This document shows positions 6,091 through 13,349 of a DNA stretch of 13,747 bases, in pieces. The stretch covers positions 1 to 13,747 of the forward strand of contig DASXTB010000173.1 of assembly GCA_036505615.1 (NCBI GenBank), given 5' to 3'. The notes beneath the pieces are model-generated. The model had not been told where the DNA came from and ran no database searches. It worked only from the letters and a program-made list of their open reading frames with translations. The translations under genes were made by a program, and so were the position numbers. The first letter of the stretch is position 1; every line of letters starts with the position of its first letter. Origin of the DNA: DASXTB01 sp036505615. GTDB taxonomy: Bacteria > Acidobacteriota > UBA6911 > JACQSX01.

Positions 6091-7994
6091 AGCTCTCCTG
6101 TGAATGAGCGTAGCGCTCGTTTGCCCGCGATCTCCGCGGGAAAGTTACGCACGGCGTAGATGGTCTTGTTGCTATAGCGCCGGCTTAATTTGACCGTGGT
6201 GGCCATTTGCCATTGCCGGGTTCGCCGGCAGCGCTGGCATTTCTCCGTATCCGCCGCAAACAAAACGCGGTTGATGAATAGGGAATTCGACGACAGACCT
6301 AGTTCCCCGAGATCATGCATTAGCCGCTCCGTTTCACGGTCGGGCAGGGGCTCCGGAAGCATCACGGTATAGATGCAGGAGCGTTCGGGGTCTTTCAGAA
6401 GGTCCAGGAGTTCGCGGACACGCTGACCGAGCTCCGCCACCTTCACCCCGGCATCGCGAGCGAAATCCAGTGTACGGTGCGCCGCCAGGGTTTTCAACAA
6501 TAGCCTGGTCCAGGCCAGAATGCGCTGTGGCGTCCGCAGCAGATCGAGGGCATGGCCGGTGGGCGCCATGTCAATCACCACCCGTTTGGAAGAATCGCCG
6601 AGTAGATCCAATATGTGCACGATGGCGAGAACTTCATCTACCCCCGGGGGAACGATCTCCAGCAGCTCAGAAAACAGACGCCTCTCAAAAGAGAGATCGA
6701 CGTGTATTCCGGAAACATTCCCCGTAGTGGCCTGGTCGATGGTTTGTTTTACCTCCGCGACCCACTGCCTGAACAGATGAACGGAATCCATTTCTGAAGC
6801 CAGAAACTCACTGTCACTCAGCACCGGTCGGGCTTCATCCGTGATATCGGCCTGAAAAATATCGTCGAGGGAAGGCGCGGGGTCGACAGAGCATATCTCG
6901 ACTGGCAGTTTAGACTTCGCACGGGTGTTGAACGACAAGGCAGCAGAAATCGTCGTCTTCCCTACCCCACCCTTGCCCACGACCATGGTCAGTGGAGTTT
7001 TCAGGACCGGCCACTTGGAATCAAACAGGCGCGTCTCTGGGGCTTTCGGAGTGCGAGGCGTCCACTTCATGGGCTTGCTGTCAAAAATGTGAGCTGCGAA
7101 AGCGGCCAATCCAGTTATGCCAACCACGGGAGCGCCGAAATCCTCGCCAACGTAAAGGTCTGTGCCTGGGAATTCACGTTTGAGCAGGACACGTGCCGCG
7201 CGCGTTGCAGCAACTCTGTTGCGGCAGACTGCGCAACCTGCCGAGCTATCAATCGCGCGATTCAGAACCACACTGCTGAACTTCAGCGGCGTTGATTGTT
7301 GCCCCAGCACATCCCGACATCGCAGGGATTCGTTGAGAGAAAACTTTTCTGAGGTCGTGACCAGGAACATTTCTGCGCCGCGTAGTGCATCGCGAACACC
7401 GCTTACCATTTGCGACCATTGTTCGAGTATGGGAAAGGAGGCCGGTTTAGCGTTGCCTCCAAAATGCTGTGCCAGAATTTGGTCGCGACTCGCCGCCAAA
7501 TCCAAAAAGTTCAGAAAACGCTGAAAATGTTCCGGCAATTCAAAGAGTCGCAAGGTATGGCCGAAAGGGGCGGTATCCACAACTATCTGATGGTACCGGC
7601 CTGAGGATAGTGCGTCGTCGAGGGCAAGCAGGGCCGCCATTTCGGCCATGCCGGGGACAGCCGTGTCCATCAGCGGCTCAATATCTTCCCGCGAGAAGAT
7701 GGAGCCATTTTCCAGGATAGCGAGCAGATTTTCTTTATGGCGATTTAGAAAGCTGTGGAAGCGCTTCTCGGCGTTGACTTGCCATGCGGTTAGCTTTCCG
7801 CGAGGCAGGTGAACCTTTACCGGATTTTCTCCCAGCGACTGATCGAGAACATCGGCAAGAGAGTGAGCCGGATCGGTAGAGAGGAGCAGCACCGGCTGGG
7901 TGCGATTCTCCATCGCGCAACGCACCGCATAAGCCGTGGAAACGGTTGTCTTGCCAACCCCACCTTTCCCCATGAAGAAGCAGAGTCGGGTCAC
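6075..7994 (-). CDS. Tandem ArsA/GET3-like P-loop ATPase in the gvp operon
   Basis: This 639-aa protein consists of two ArsA/GET3-type halves. The first has GKGGVGKTT (9-17), STDPAHS (39-45), DTAPFGHTL (140-148) and a CAVC pair (C254, C257). The second has GKGGVGKTT (340-348), DPAPSLDD (371-378), DMAPTGHAL (475-483) and CQRC (C586, C589). In GET3 a CxxC pair from each subunit binds zinc across the dimer, so this chain may form an internal pseudodimer. ArsA-family ATPases energise arsenite pumps or chaperone tail-anchored membrane proteins. No arsenic genes are nearby and the gene overlaps gvpL by 16 nt, so a chaperone role in vesicle assembly is a reasonable inference. The start is GTG at 7994 (an in-frame TAG lies four codons upstream); no clear ribosome site. 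A tiny ATG-ACT-TCG-TGA frame overlaps this start. Confidence 0.92.
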   Translation of the reverse strand: MTRLCFFMGKGGVGKTTVSTAYAVRCAMENRTQPVLLLSTDPAHSLADVLDQSLGENPVKVHLPRGKLTAWQVNAEKRFHSFLNRHKENLLAILENGSIFSREDIEPLMDTAVPGMAEMAALLALDDALSSGRYHQIVVDTAPFGHTLRLFELPEHFQRFLNFLDLAASRDQILAQHFGGNAKPASFPILEQWSQMVSGVRDALRGAEMFLVTTSEKFSLNESLRCRDVLGQQSTPLKFSSVVLNRAIDSSAGCAVCRNRVAATRAARVLLKREFPGTDLYVGEDFGAPVVGITGLAAFAAHIFDSKPMKWTPRTPKAPETRLFDSKWPVLKTPLTMVVGKGGVGKTTISAALSFNTRAKSKLPVEICSVDPAPSLDDIFQADITDEARPVLSDSEFLASEMDSVHLFRQWVAEVKQTIDQATTGNVSGIHVDLSFERRLFSELLEIVPPGVDEVLAIVHILDLLGDSSKRVVIDMAPTGHALDLLRTPQRILAWTRLLLKTLAAHRTLDFARDAGVKVAELGQRVRELLDLLKDPERSCIYTVMLPEPLPDRETERLMHDLGELGLSSNSLFINRVLFAADTEKCQRCRRTRQWQMATTVKLSRRYSNKTIYAVRNFPAEIAGKRALRSFTGELWRAR

Positions 7995-8144
7995 GAAGTC
8001 ATTCTAGCGGTAGAAAGCGGCACTTAGCACTCAGCACTTGGCACTTAGCATTTAGTCGTCCAGTTATTGGGTCAGTTCGAGGAAAGACTGCGTTTCCCTA
8101 TTTCACAGTTGGGCGACGCTGAGCACCGTGCAGCTGACGATGGG
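7995..8144. other. Intergenic gap between TPR gene and ATPase gene
   Basis: This 150-nt stretch separates the sdh-TPR block from the gvp block. Apart from the heptanucleotide repeats annotated separately, it holds only a weak 5-bp hairpin (GGAAA/TTTCC around 8081-8097) without a T run. I see no convincing promoter or terminator, so whether transcription runs through from sdh into gvp cannot be read from sequence. Confidence 0.5.
8020..8054. repeat. Five tandem 7-bp units (GCACTTA type)
   Basis: Five consecutive heptamers read GCACTTA, GCACTCA, GCACTTG, GCACTTA and GCATTTA on the plus strand, differing from the consensus at no more than one position each. They sit 26 nt upstream of the ATPase start codon. 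Short intergenic heptamer arrays of this sort occur in several bacterial groups; no coding or RNA role is visible. Confidence 0.8.
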
Positions 8145-8648
8145 TTAAGAAGTGCTGTCTCCCATCTCGATTTCAACCTCGCGATGCCAGTCTGATTCGG
8201 CGTGCTCTTGAATTAAACGCACACAACGGTTCCAGCGCAGGATGGCATCGTCATTCCCAGTCGGACGAATTTTTTCTGCCTCTTGGTAGCAGCGCATAGC
8301 CTCGTCGAGAAGCACCAGCAGAGTGTGAGGCGGGCGTCCTATGCCAAGCTGTGCCTTAGCACGCCGCTCATAGAGGATGCCCAGATAGTAGAGTCGTTCA
8401 TAGAGGTCAGTAAGCTGCTGGAATGCATTCTCGGCCTCGGAATAGCAGTCGGCAGGATTGCCGGTGAACTGATCGGTGATTTCCAGACCTAAGAGGCGCA
8501 GCGCGAGTTGATGTCCAGGCTGGATCACCAGCACATCCTGACATATGGACTCGGCTTCTTCCGGTTCGTTCAGGAAACGATATAGCTCGGCTTTGGAGAG
8601 GGCAGCATCCACGCCTTCGGGTGAGATTGATTTCAGTTTCAGTTCCAT
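8145..8648 (-). CDS. TPR-repeat protein of unknown role
   Basis: This is a 167-aa soluble helical protein with tetratricopeptide-like repeats. The clearest is at about 15-48 (LSKAELYRFLNEPEEAESIC), and another at about 90-127 (LYERRAKAQLG and later MRCYQEAEKIRP). Such repeats form protein-binding scaffolds. ATG at 8648 has AAGGA a few nt upstream and lies 20 nt after sdhB, so it is probably the last gene of the sdh operon. A 150-nt gap follows before the ATPase gene. It could be an assembly factor for succinate dehydrogenase or a partner of the gas-vesicle block; the sequence does not decide. The C-terminus is acidic. Confidence 0.85.
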   Translation of the reverse strand: MELKLKSISPEGVDAALSKAELYRFLNEPEEAESICQDVLVIQPGHQLALRLLGLEITDQFTGNPADCYSEAENAFQQLTDLYERLYYLGILYERRAKAQLGIGRPPHTLLVLLDEAMRCYQEAEKIRPTGNDDAILRWNRCVRLIQEHAESDWHREVEIEMGDSTS

Positions 8649-8668
8649 AGTCCTTCATCCTTGAGCGG

Positions 8669-9418
8669 TCATTCGGGAGCTGGCTTTCCGGCATTTCTGA
8701 TTTTTCGTACTAGGCGAAGCAATGGATCGTAGAACTCATCCACAACACGTTCTTTCAAGGGAATGATTGCGTTATCGGTGATGCGAATTCCCTCGGGGCA
8801 CACTTCAGTGCAGCACTTTGTAATATTGCAAAGGCCAAGTCCAAGTTCGTCTTTGAGCAGACTAGTGCGGGAAAGGCCGTCCAGAGGATGCATCTCTAGG
8901 CCGGCGACGCGCACGAAGAAACGTGGACCGCCGAATTCCTCCCGCTTCCCATGGTCGCGGAGTACATGGCAAACGTTCTGGCACAGGAAGCATTCAATGC
9001 ATTTTCGGAATTCTTGCACACGATCGATGTCGGGTTGGTACATTTTCCATTCCACGCCTTTGCGAGGTTGGAAAGGTGGAATTTTCTTGTTCACTTTGTA
9101 ATTCCAGGAAACGTCCGTCACCAAATCCTTAATCACGGGAAATGCTTTCATGGGGAAGATGGTGATGGGCTTGTCCTGAGGAAGAGTATCCATGCGAGTT
9201 TTGCAGGTGAGGCGGGGGCGGCCGTTCACCTCCGCCGAACAGGAGCCGCACTTCCCTGCCTTGCAGTTCCAGCGCACCGCAAGGTCGGGAGCGTGATGCT
9301 TCTGGACGTAATGCAGGGCATCGAGCACAACCATTCCAGTGGCCACGGGAACGCGGTACTCTACCGGCTCTCCTCCCTCACGCGTGCCGCGGAAGATTCG
9401 CAGGACAGCCTCAGCCAT
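8669..9418 (-). CDS. sdhB: Succinate dehydrogenase/fumarate reductase iron-sulfur subunit
   Basis: This 249-aa protein carries the three iron-sulfur clusters that pass electrons from the flavin to the quinone site. The N-terminal ferredoxin-like domain has the 2Fe-2S ligands C52, C57, C60 and C72 (NCKAGKCGSC). The C-terminal domain has C140, C143, C146 with C207 for the 4Fe-4S cluster, and C150, C197 and C203 for the 3Fe-4S cluster; spacings agree with E. coli SdhB. The extra cysteine C202 sits beside a ligand. ATG at 9418 follows the sdhA stop by 2 nt and has GGAG about 10 nt upstream. It is the third gene of sdhCAB and works at the inner face of the cytoplasmic membrane. Confidence 0.96.
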   Translation of the reverse strand: MAEAVLRIFRGTREGGEPVEYRVPVATGMVVLDALHYVQKHHAPDLAVRWNCKAGKCGSCSAEVNGRPRLTCKTRMDTLPQDKPITIFPMKAFPVIKDLVTDVSWNYKVNKKIPPFQPRKGVEWKMYQPDIDRVQEFRKCIECFLCQNVCHVLRDHGKREEFGGPRFFVRVAGLEMHPLDGLSRTSLLKDELGLGLCNITKCCTEVCPEGIRITDNAIIPLKERVVDEFYDPLLRLVRKIRNAGKPAPE

Positions 9419-9420
9419 GG

Positions 9421-11151
9421 TTAAGCTCCAGTTCCTTTTTCTTCGGCAAGTAACGCTTGCAAGTCCTCGGGAATACTTGGAATCGGCTCTTGGCGCAACT
9501 CCATGCGGTCAGCTCGCCGCGATATCACGTTATTCTTGTTTCCCCACTCGGGATCGAGTTTTGGATAATCGATGCGGCTGTGCGCACCTCGACTCTCACG
9601 CCGCGCTATGGCGCTGCGAGTAACGGCTTCGGAGACGGTGAGCATGGACTTGAGATCGCGGCATAGATGCCATCCAGGATTGAACATTCGCGAGCCGGTG
9701 ATGGAAAATTGCTCACTCGGTTGTTTAAACTGTCCGATCTTTGTTAGCGCGGATTGGAGGTCTTCCTCAGTGCGGAAAATGCCGACCTGAGCCTGCATAA
9801 CTTCCTGGAGATCGCTATGCAGGTTGTAGGGATTTTCTCCATCTTTACGCTCAAAAGGTGTCAACAGCTCACGTTCTGCGTCTTCGATCTCTCTGCCATC
9901 GAGCGCCGGTGTGCTTGTGGTCTTTGCGTGCTGGGCCGCCGCCAGCCCGGCGCGGCGGCCGAAGACCAGAAGGTCTGAGAGCGAATTTCCCCCCAGTCGA
10001 TTGGCGCCATGCAGCCCAGCCGCGGCTTCTCCGGCGGCAAACAATCCTGGCAGAGAAGATTGTGCCGTGTCGGCCTCGACCCTGACGCCGCCCATCACGT
10101 AGTGACACGTAGGGCCGACTTCCATTGGCTCCTTGGTGATGTCAACGTCGGCGAGTTCAAGAAACTGGTGATACATGCTGGGCAGCTTTCGCTTTACATA
10201 TTCGGCGGGTTTGTGAGAAATATCGAGAAAGGCGCCTCCATGCTCGGTTCCGCGTCCTTCGCGTACTTCGGTATAAATGGCGCGCGCGACCACGTCGCGG
10301 GTTGAGAGCTCCATCCGCTTGGGATCGTATTTCTCCATAAAGCGCTCGCCCAATCGGTTGCGAAGGATTCCTCCTTCACCGCGCACCGCTTCGGTGACCA
10401 AGATTCCTTGCACTCCCGGCGGCCACACCATGCCGGTGGGATGGAACTGGACAAACTCCATGTCCATCAAGTCTGCGCCGGCATCGTAGGCGAGAGCCAT
10501 ACCGTCTCCCGTGTATTCCCACGAATTCGAAGTGATCGACCAAGCTTTGCCGATACCACCGGTGGCGACGACGATGGATTTCGCTTTGAACAGTACAAAG
10601 CGCCCATTCTCACGCCAGTAGCCGAATGCGCCGGCGACGCGGTCTCCATCTTTCAGCAGGCGCGTCACCGTGCATTCCATGTAGACATTGAATCCCATCT
10701 GCACGCCGCGATCCTGCAAGGTTCGGATCATTTCCAGGCCGGTGCGATCTCCGACGTGACAGAGACGCTTGAAAGTGTGGCCTCCGAAAGCACGCTGCAG
10801 GATTCGGCCATCCTCGGTGCGATCAAAGAGTGCGCCCCACTGCTCCAGTTCGCGCACCCGTTCGCTGGATTCCTGGGCGTGGATCTGAGCCATGCGCCAG
10901 TTGTTGAGAAATTTTCCGCCCCGCATCGTGTCGCGAAAGTGGACCTGCCAGTTGTCCGCCTGATCTACATTTGCCATCGCTGCGGCAATACCGCCTTCCG
11001 CCATTACGGTGTGAGCTTTTCCCAGCAGCGATTTGCAGATCACTCCAACACTTGCCCCCTGGGCGAGAGCCTCGATGGCGGCGCGCAGACCAGCCCCGCC
11101 GGCGCCGATGATCAACACGTCATGTTCGTGAGTCTCGTATTTTTCGTTCAC
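9421..11151 (-). CDS. sdhA: Succinate dehydrogenase flavoprotein subunit
   Basis: This is the catalytic subunit oxidising succinate to fumarate (or the reverse) with covalently bound FAD. Taking GTG at 11151 as residue 1 gives 576 aa, the usual family length. Motifs visible are the FAD-binding GAGGAG (16-21), the flavin-linking histidine H47 in KAHTVMAEGG, FHPTG with H237, RGEGG (257-261), STRD with the catalytic-type R285, H350 and NRLGGNSL around R385. The start GTG overlaps the sdhC stop as GTGA, a coupled junction. The frame is open a further 28 codons upstream, but a start there would overlap sdhC by 88 nt and lacks family similarity. The C-terminus has the conserved SRGAHSR segment. Confidence 0.96.
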   Translation of the reverse strand: MNEKYETHEHDVLIIGAGGAGLRAAIEALAQGASVGVICKSLLGKAHTVMAEGGIAAAMANVDQADNWQVHFRDTMRGGKFLNNWRMAQIHAQESSERVRELEQWGALFDRTEDGRILQRAFGGHTFKRLCHVGDRTGLEMIRTLQDRGVQMGFNVYMECTVTRLLKDGDRVAGAFGYWRENGRFVLFKAKSIVVATGGIGKAWSITSNSWEYTGDGMALAYDAGADLMDMEFVQFHPTGMVWPPGVQGILVTEAVRGEGGILRNRLGERFMEKYDPKRMELSTRDVVARAIYTEVREGRGTEHGGAFLDISHKPAEYVKRKLPSMYHQFLELADVDITKEPMEVGPTCHYVMGGVRVEADTAQSSLPGLFAAGEAAAGLHGANRLGGNSLSDLLVFGRRAGLAAAQHAKTTSTPALDGREIEDAERELLTPFERKDGENPYNLHSDLQEVMQAQVGIFRTEEDLQSALTKIGQFKQPSEQFSITGSRMFNPGWHLCRDLKSMLTVSEAVTRSAIARRESRGAHSRIDYPKLDPEWGNKNNVISRRADRMELRQEPIPSIPEDLQALLAEEKGTGA

Positions 11152-11894
11152 AAGAGTCTTAGGTCCCGGATTGCGCCCGAGGAGACGAGTCGCACATAGA
11201 AATCGGCGAAGCCCACCGAGATGAGGCTCATCCACGCAAACAGCATGTGATGCTCATTCATTGCGCTCAAGCCGCGCCAGGTTGAATGGCGTGGACCGCC
11301 GAAATTTACGCACGAAAAGCAATCCAATTTGCCGCCCAACAGATGGCGCAAAGAGTGGCAGGAGAAAAGGTACAGGGTCAGCAAAATGATATTGACCAGC
11401 AATACGATTGAACCGACGCCAATACCGAATCCATTTTCAAAGAAGAAGCTGCGTACCGCGTCATACCAGAGAAACGAAAGAAAGACGACCGCCAGATACA
11501 TGAAGTATCGATGCGCGTTCTGGAGAATGAAAGGAAACTTAGTCTCGCCCCCGTAGCGCCGGCCCGTTTTCTCTGGCACTGCGCAGCCAGGTGGATCAAG
11601 AAAAAACGCGCGGTAGTAAGCTTTGCGATAGTAGTAACAGGTAATTCGAAAACCGAGAGGCCCTGCCAGAATCAGCAATGCGGGAGAGAAAGGCCAGTAG
11701 TGGTGATGGACATCGATCAGCGGGGAATAAAAGGGGGAAAGATATGGCCCCCACTGGAAGTACGCTCCCTCGAATGCCCGGAAGGTTGCGTAGACGCCGA
11801 AGCCGCCGAGTCCCACAATCACCGGAATTACTTGAATCCACCAAGCATCACCTTGCGGCGTGCCCTCGACGTGGGCTTGCCCTAAAGCGGCCAA
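11148..11894 (-). CDS. sdhC: Succinate dehydrogenase cytochrome b membrane subunit (single, five-helix)
   Basis: This 248-aa membrane protein should anchor SdhAB and bind heme and quinone. Five hydrophobic segments are seen at about 19-41, 68-88, 127-147, 158-182 and 214-236. Histidines near their ends are candidate heme ligands (H63-H65, H128, H180, H184, H215, H216). The PYLSPFYSP motif (50-58) recalls the anchor of actinobacterial Sdh1-type enzymes. No SdhD is present, so this is a one-subunit anchor as in B-type-like complexes. The start is TTG at 11894, supported by GGAGGA six nt upstream; no ATG alternative gives the first helix. It heads the sdhCAB operon, 138 nt downstream of pilZ, with a good promoter in the gap. 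Confidence 0.9.
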   Translation of the reverse strand: MAALGQAHVEGTPQGDAWWIQVIPVIVGLGGFGVYATFRAFEGAYFQWGPYLSPFYSPLIDVHHHYWPFSPALLILAGPLGFRITCYYYRKAYYRAFFLDPPGCAVPEKTGRRYGGETKFPFILQNAHRYFMYLAVVFLSFLWYDAVRSFFFENGFGIGVGSIVLLVNIILLTLYLFSCHSLRHLLGGKLDCFSCVNFGGPRHSTWRGLSAMNEHHMLFAWMSLISVGFADFYVRLVSSGAIRDLRLL

Positions 11895-11900
11895 AGCTCT

Positions 11901-11906
11901 TCCTCC
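11901..11906 (-). promoter_or_regulatory. Shine-Dalgarno site fixing the TTG start of sdhC
   Basis: GGAGGA on the minus strand lies exactly 6 nt before the TTG at 11894. It is the main evidence for the non-ATG start of sdhC. Confidence 0.7.
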
Positions 11907-11969
11907 AACAATTCAGTGCTCTTTCCCATCACTGCCCTGTTGGGGCCGAGGGAACATCGGGCGTTGTGC

Positions 11970-11999
11970 ATTATAGTCTGCTCCGCTGATGAAAGTGAA
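11970..11999 (-). promoter_or_regulatory. Putative sigma70-type promoter of sdhCAB
   Basis: On the minus strand a perfect TATAAT (11975-11970) is preceded, 18 nt upstream, by TTCACT (11999-11994), a 4/6 match to the -35 consensus. Transcription would start near 11963, giving a leader of about 70 nt before sdhC. This matches the expected start of the sdhCAB-TPR operon and separates it from pilZ. Confidence 0.5.
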
Positions 12000-12032
12000 A
12001 ATGACAGACAAACAGGGTTTGCAACAAAACCG

Positions 12033-12401
12033 TTAGGGAACCAGGGGCAGAGGCCGGGCGAATGTCAGGATGCACTCGCGCTGTTCAGGCGACAGCCCGA
12101 TGAATTCAAAACCGTGCACGAAGCCCGCGCGGTGCCGGACCACGGCTCGCAAGACCAGCGGTCGCGACAGGTCCGGAATGGAAAACTCGAGAGAAACCAC
12201 TTCTCCCGAAACCAGCGCAGTTGAGATGACGCCGCCCAATCCGGCCTCTGCGACCTCATGACATCGACCTTGCAGCCGAACGTATCCCTCCTGTCGAAGA
12301 ACCGTAACTGTCAGAGGCAGGTCCGTACGGTGTCTGGTAAAACGCCGGCGTTGTCTGCCCTGCTTGGACGACGTGTCGAGTTGGCTACGAGATTTTGTCA
12401 T
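12033..12401 (-). CDS. PilZ-domain protein (degenerate c-di-GMP motif)
   Basis: This is a 122-aa single-domain protein with the layout of PilZ. A basic RRRFTRHR stretch (18-25) precedes a small beta barrel of alternating strands (LPLTVTVLRQ, VSLEFSIPD, LVLRAVVRHR) and ends HGFEFIGLSPEQRECI. PilZ domains bind cyclic di-GMP through RxxxR and (D/N)xSxxG. Here the second motif reads VAEAGLGG, without the usual Asp/Asn and Ser, so nucleotide binding may be lost or altered. The ATG at 12401 has only a weak ribosome site. It lies upstream of sdhC on the same strand but is separated from it by an apparent promoter, so it is probably its own unit. Confidence 0.75.
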   Translation of the reverse strand: MTKSRSQLDTSSKQGRQRRRFTRHRTDLPLTVTVLRQEGYVRLQGRCHEVAEAGLGGVISTALVSGEVVSLEFSIPDLSRPLVLRAVVRHRAGFVHGFEFIGLSPEQRECILTFARPLPLVP

Positions 12402-12569
12402 TGGTCTCGAAAACTACATCGTTATTCTCCAACATAGCCGAGAACGAACAAGGTTGGGATGTATTTCTGGTTACCTTAGGCCAATGGGTTCCGTAATAAG
12501 TCCCTCTGGAGAGCCAGCCAGACGGCAGGAGATCAGCTATTCGTTAAACAGCGTTGGTCGTCGGAAAGA

Positions 12570-12614
12570 TGGAGCGGGAGACCGGGATCGAACCGGCGAC
12601 ATCCAGCTTGGGAA
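12570..12614 (-). tRNA. 3' half of tRNA-Gly(CCC), probable att site remnant
   Basis: On the minus strand, a 7-nt loop TTCCCAA (anticodon CCC) is followed by GCTGG, the variable region, a T arm with stem GCCGG/CCGGT around TTCGATC, the acceptor strand CTCCCGC and the end TCCA. This is a complete 3' half of tRNA-Gly. The 5' half is missing: the bases before the loop (GGGGAAAA) cannot pair with GCTGG, and no GCGGGAG or D arm lies upstream. Such halves are left when an element integrates by recombination in a tRNA gene. The orientation places the element at higher coordinates. Confidence 0.75.
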
Positions 12615-13025
12615 TTTTCCCCTCGATGGATGCTAGGAGTAGCAGAAAGGGCGCAAAGGGGCACGAATACTGGCGATTTCCAACAGTCCGCACTCCTTGC
12701 CATTTCCTGCATCCTCTTGCAATATTCCGAAATCGGCTTCGGTTTGTGGATGTTTTTGTGGATGTGGCCGATTGACCGATTGGCGCTCCTGCTGATAACG
12801 TAGCGGCGCTCAGCAGAAACGCGCCGTGCCGACACGAGAACGCCGACACGACACTAGCCCGTTCGCCCAACCACGAGGCAAACTGGCTACACCAGAAGTT
12901 ACCACCCGCCCAAATTGCAACCCACGAAATCAGTGCCCCAAAATAACTGCCTGATCGTTTCGCGCTTGCACCAAAAATGGGCGTTGAAAAGGAAGCGGCT
13001 GTATCGGAATATTTGTGCCCGAATT

Positions 13026-13034
13026 GAGGAGGGG
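13026..13034 (+). promoter_or_regulatory. Shine-Dalgarno site deciding the start at 13044
   Basis: GAGGAGGGG ends 9 nt before the ATG at 13044. It decides in favour of this ATG over an in-frame TTG at 12915, which has no such site and would add 43 residues of unrelated composition. Confidence 0.65.
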
Positions 13035-13043
13035 AAAAACCAA

Positions 13044-13298
13044 ATGCAAAATTATAGCTTGGACGAACTGCGCGAGATGAAGGAACTGACCGAGACCATC
13101 AAACAGAACCTTGCTGCCATCGAGGCAACAGGCTGGACGCTGACCGACCTTGATGACATGCGCAACGAAGCGGCAGCCGTGGTAACTAACTTGCATTTTA
13201 TCGACGAATCAGAGTGGGATCTCGATGCACTGGAGGACATGCGAAAAGAAGCGGAATCTACTGTTGCAAGGCTGGAGGCTATCGAAAGAGCAAGCTAG
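13044..13298 (+). CDS. Small acidic protein with three 27-residue repeats
   Basis: I do not recognise this 84-aa protein. It is acidic, helical and built of three repeats with an exact period of 27 residues: 5-31, 32-58 and 59-84. Each opens with L-(D/T)-x-L-x-x-M-(K/R), at L6/L9/M12, L33/L36/M39 and L60/L63/M66, followed by a second amphipathic segment. The first two repeats end in Trp (W31, W58). No signal peptide or membrane segment is seen. A strong GAGGAGGGG precedes the ATG. It is the only convincing complete plus-strand gene in the window and lies on the presumed mobile side of the tRNA fragment. It could be a small binding or regulatory protein carried by the element; function is unknown. 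Confidence 0.65.
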   Translation: MQNYSLDELREMKELTETIKQNLAAIEATGWTLTDLDDMRNEAAAVVTNLHFIDESEWDLDALEDMRKEAESTVARLEAIERAS

Positions 13299-13349
13299 CG
13301 CCCGAGACCTTTCCGAGTTTGGTAGAAAGTGTTATTAAAGGACGATTGC

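Larger units (their letters stand above)
12402..13043. other. Gene-poor stretch holding a tRNA fragment
   Basis: No convincing protein gene is seen here. The left part (12402-12569) is the upstream region of pilZ. A tRNA-Gly fragment follows at 12570-12614. To its right the composition is less coding-like and there are short direct repeats: GCCGACACGA at 12828-12837 and 12842-12851, and CCGATTG twice near 12765-12780. The open frames crossing the tRNA fragment on both strands are judged spurious. Confidence 0.6.

Noticed and set aside
6075..7994. Arsenic resistance operon
   Set aside because: The ArsA-like protein alone suggests it, but no arsB, arsR, arsC or arsD is nearby and the gene overlaps gvpL.
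8020..8054. CRISPR array
   Set aside because: Units are 7 bp and directly adjacent, with no spacers and no cas genes.
10408..11199. A 263-aa plus-strand open frame
   Set aside because: It lies wholly antisense to sdhA, whose motifs are complete; long antisense frames are expected in such GC-rich coding sequence.
11152..11235. Upstream extension of sdhA by 28 codons
   Set aside because: It would overlap sdhC by 88 nt and does not resemble SdhA N-termini; the GTGA junction at 11151 fits family length.
12554..12775. A 73-aa plus-strand frame containing ETGIEPATSSLG
   Set aside because: This string is the well-known false protein read antisense through a tRNA; it comes from the tRNA-Gly fragment at 12570-12614.
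12533..12870. Two overlapping minus-strand frames of 100 and 108 aa
   Set aside because: Both run through the tRNA fragment, have no recognisable domain or ribosome site, and disagree in frame; treated as chance.
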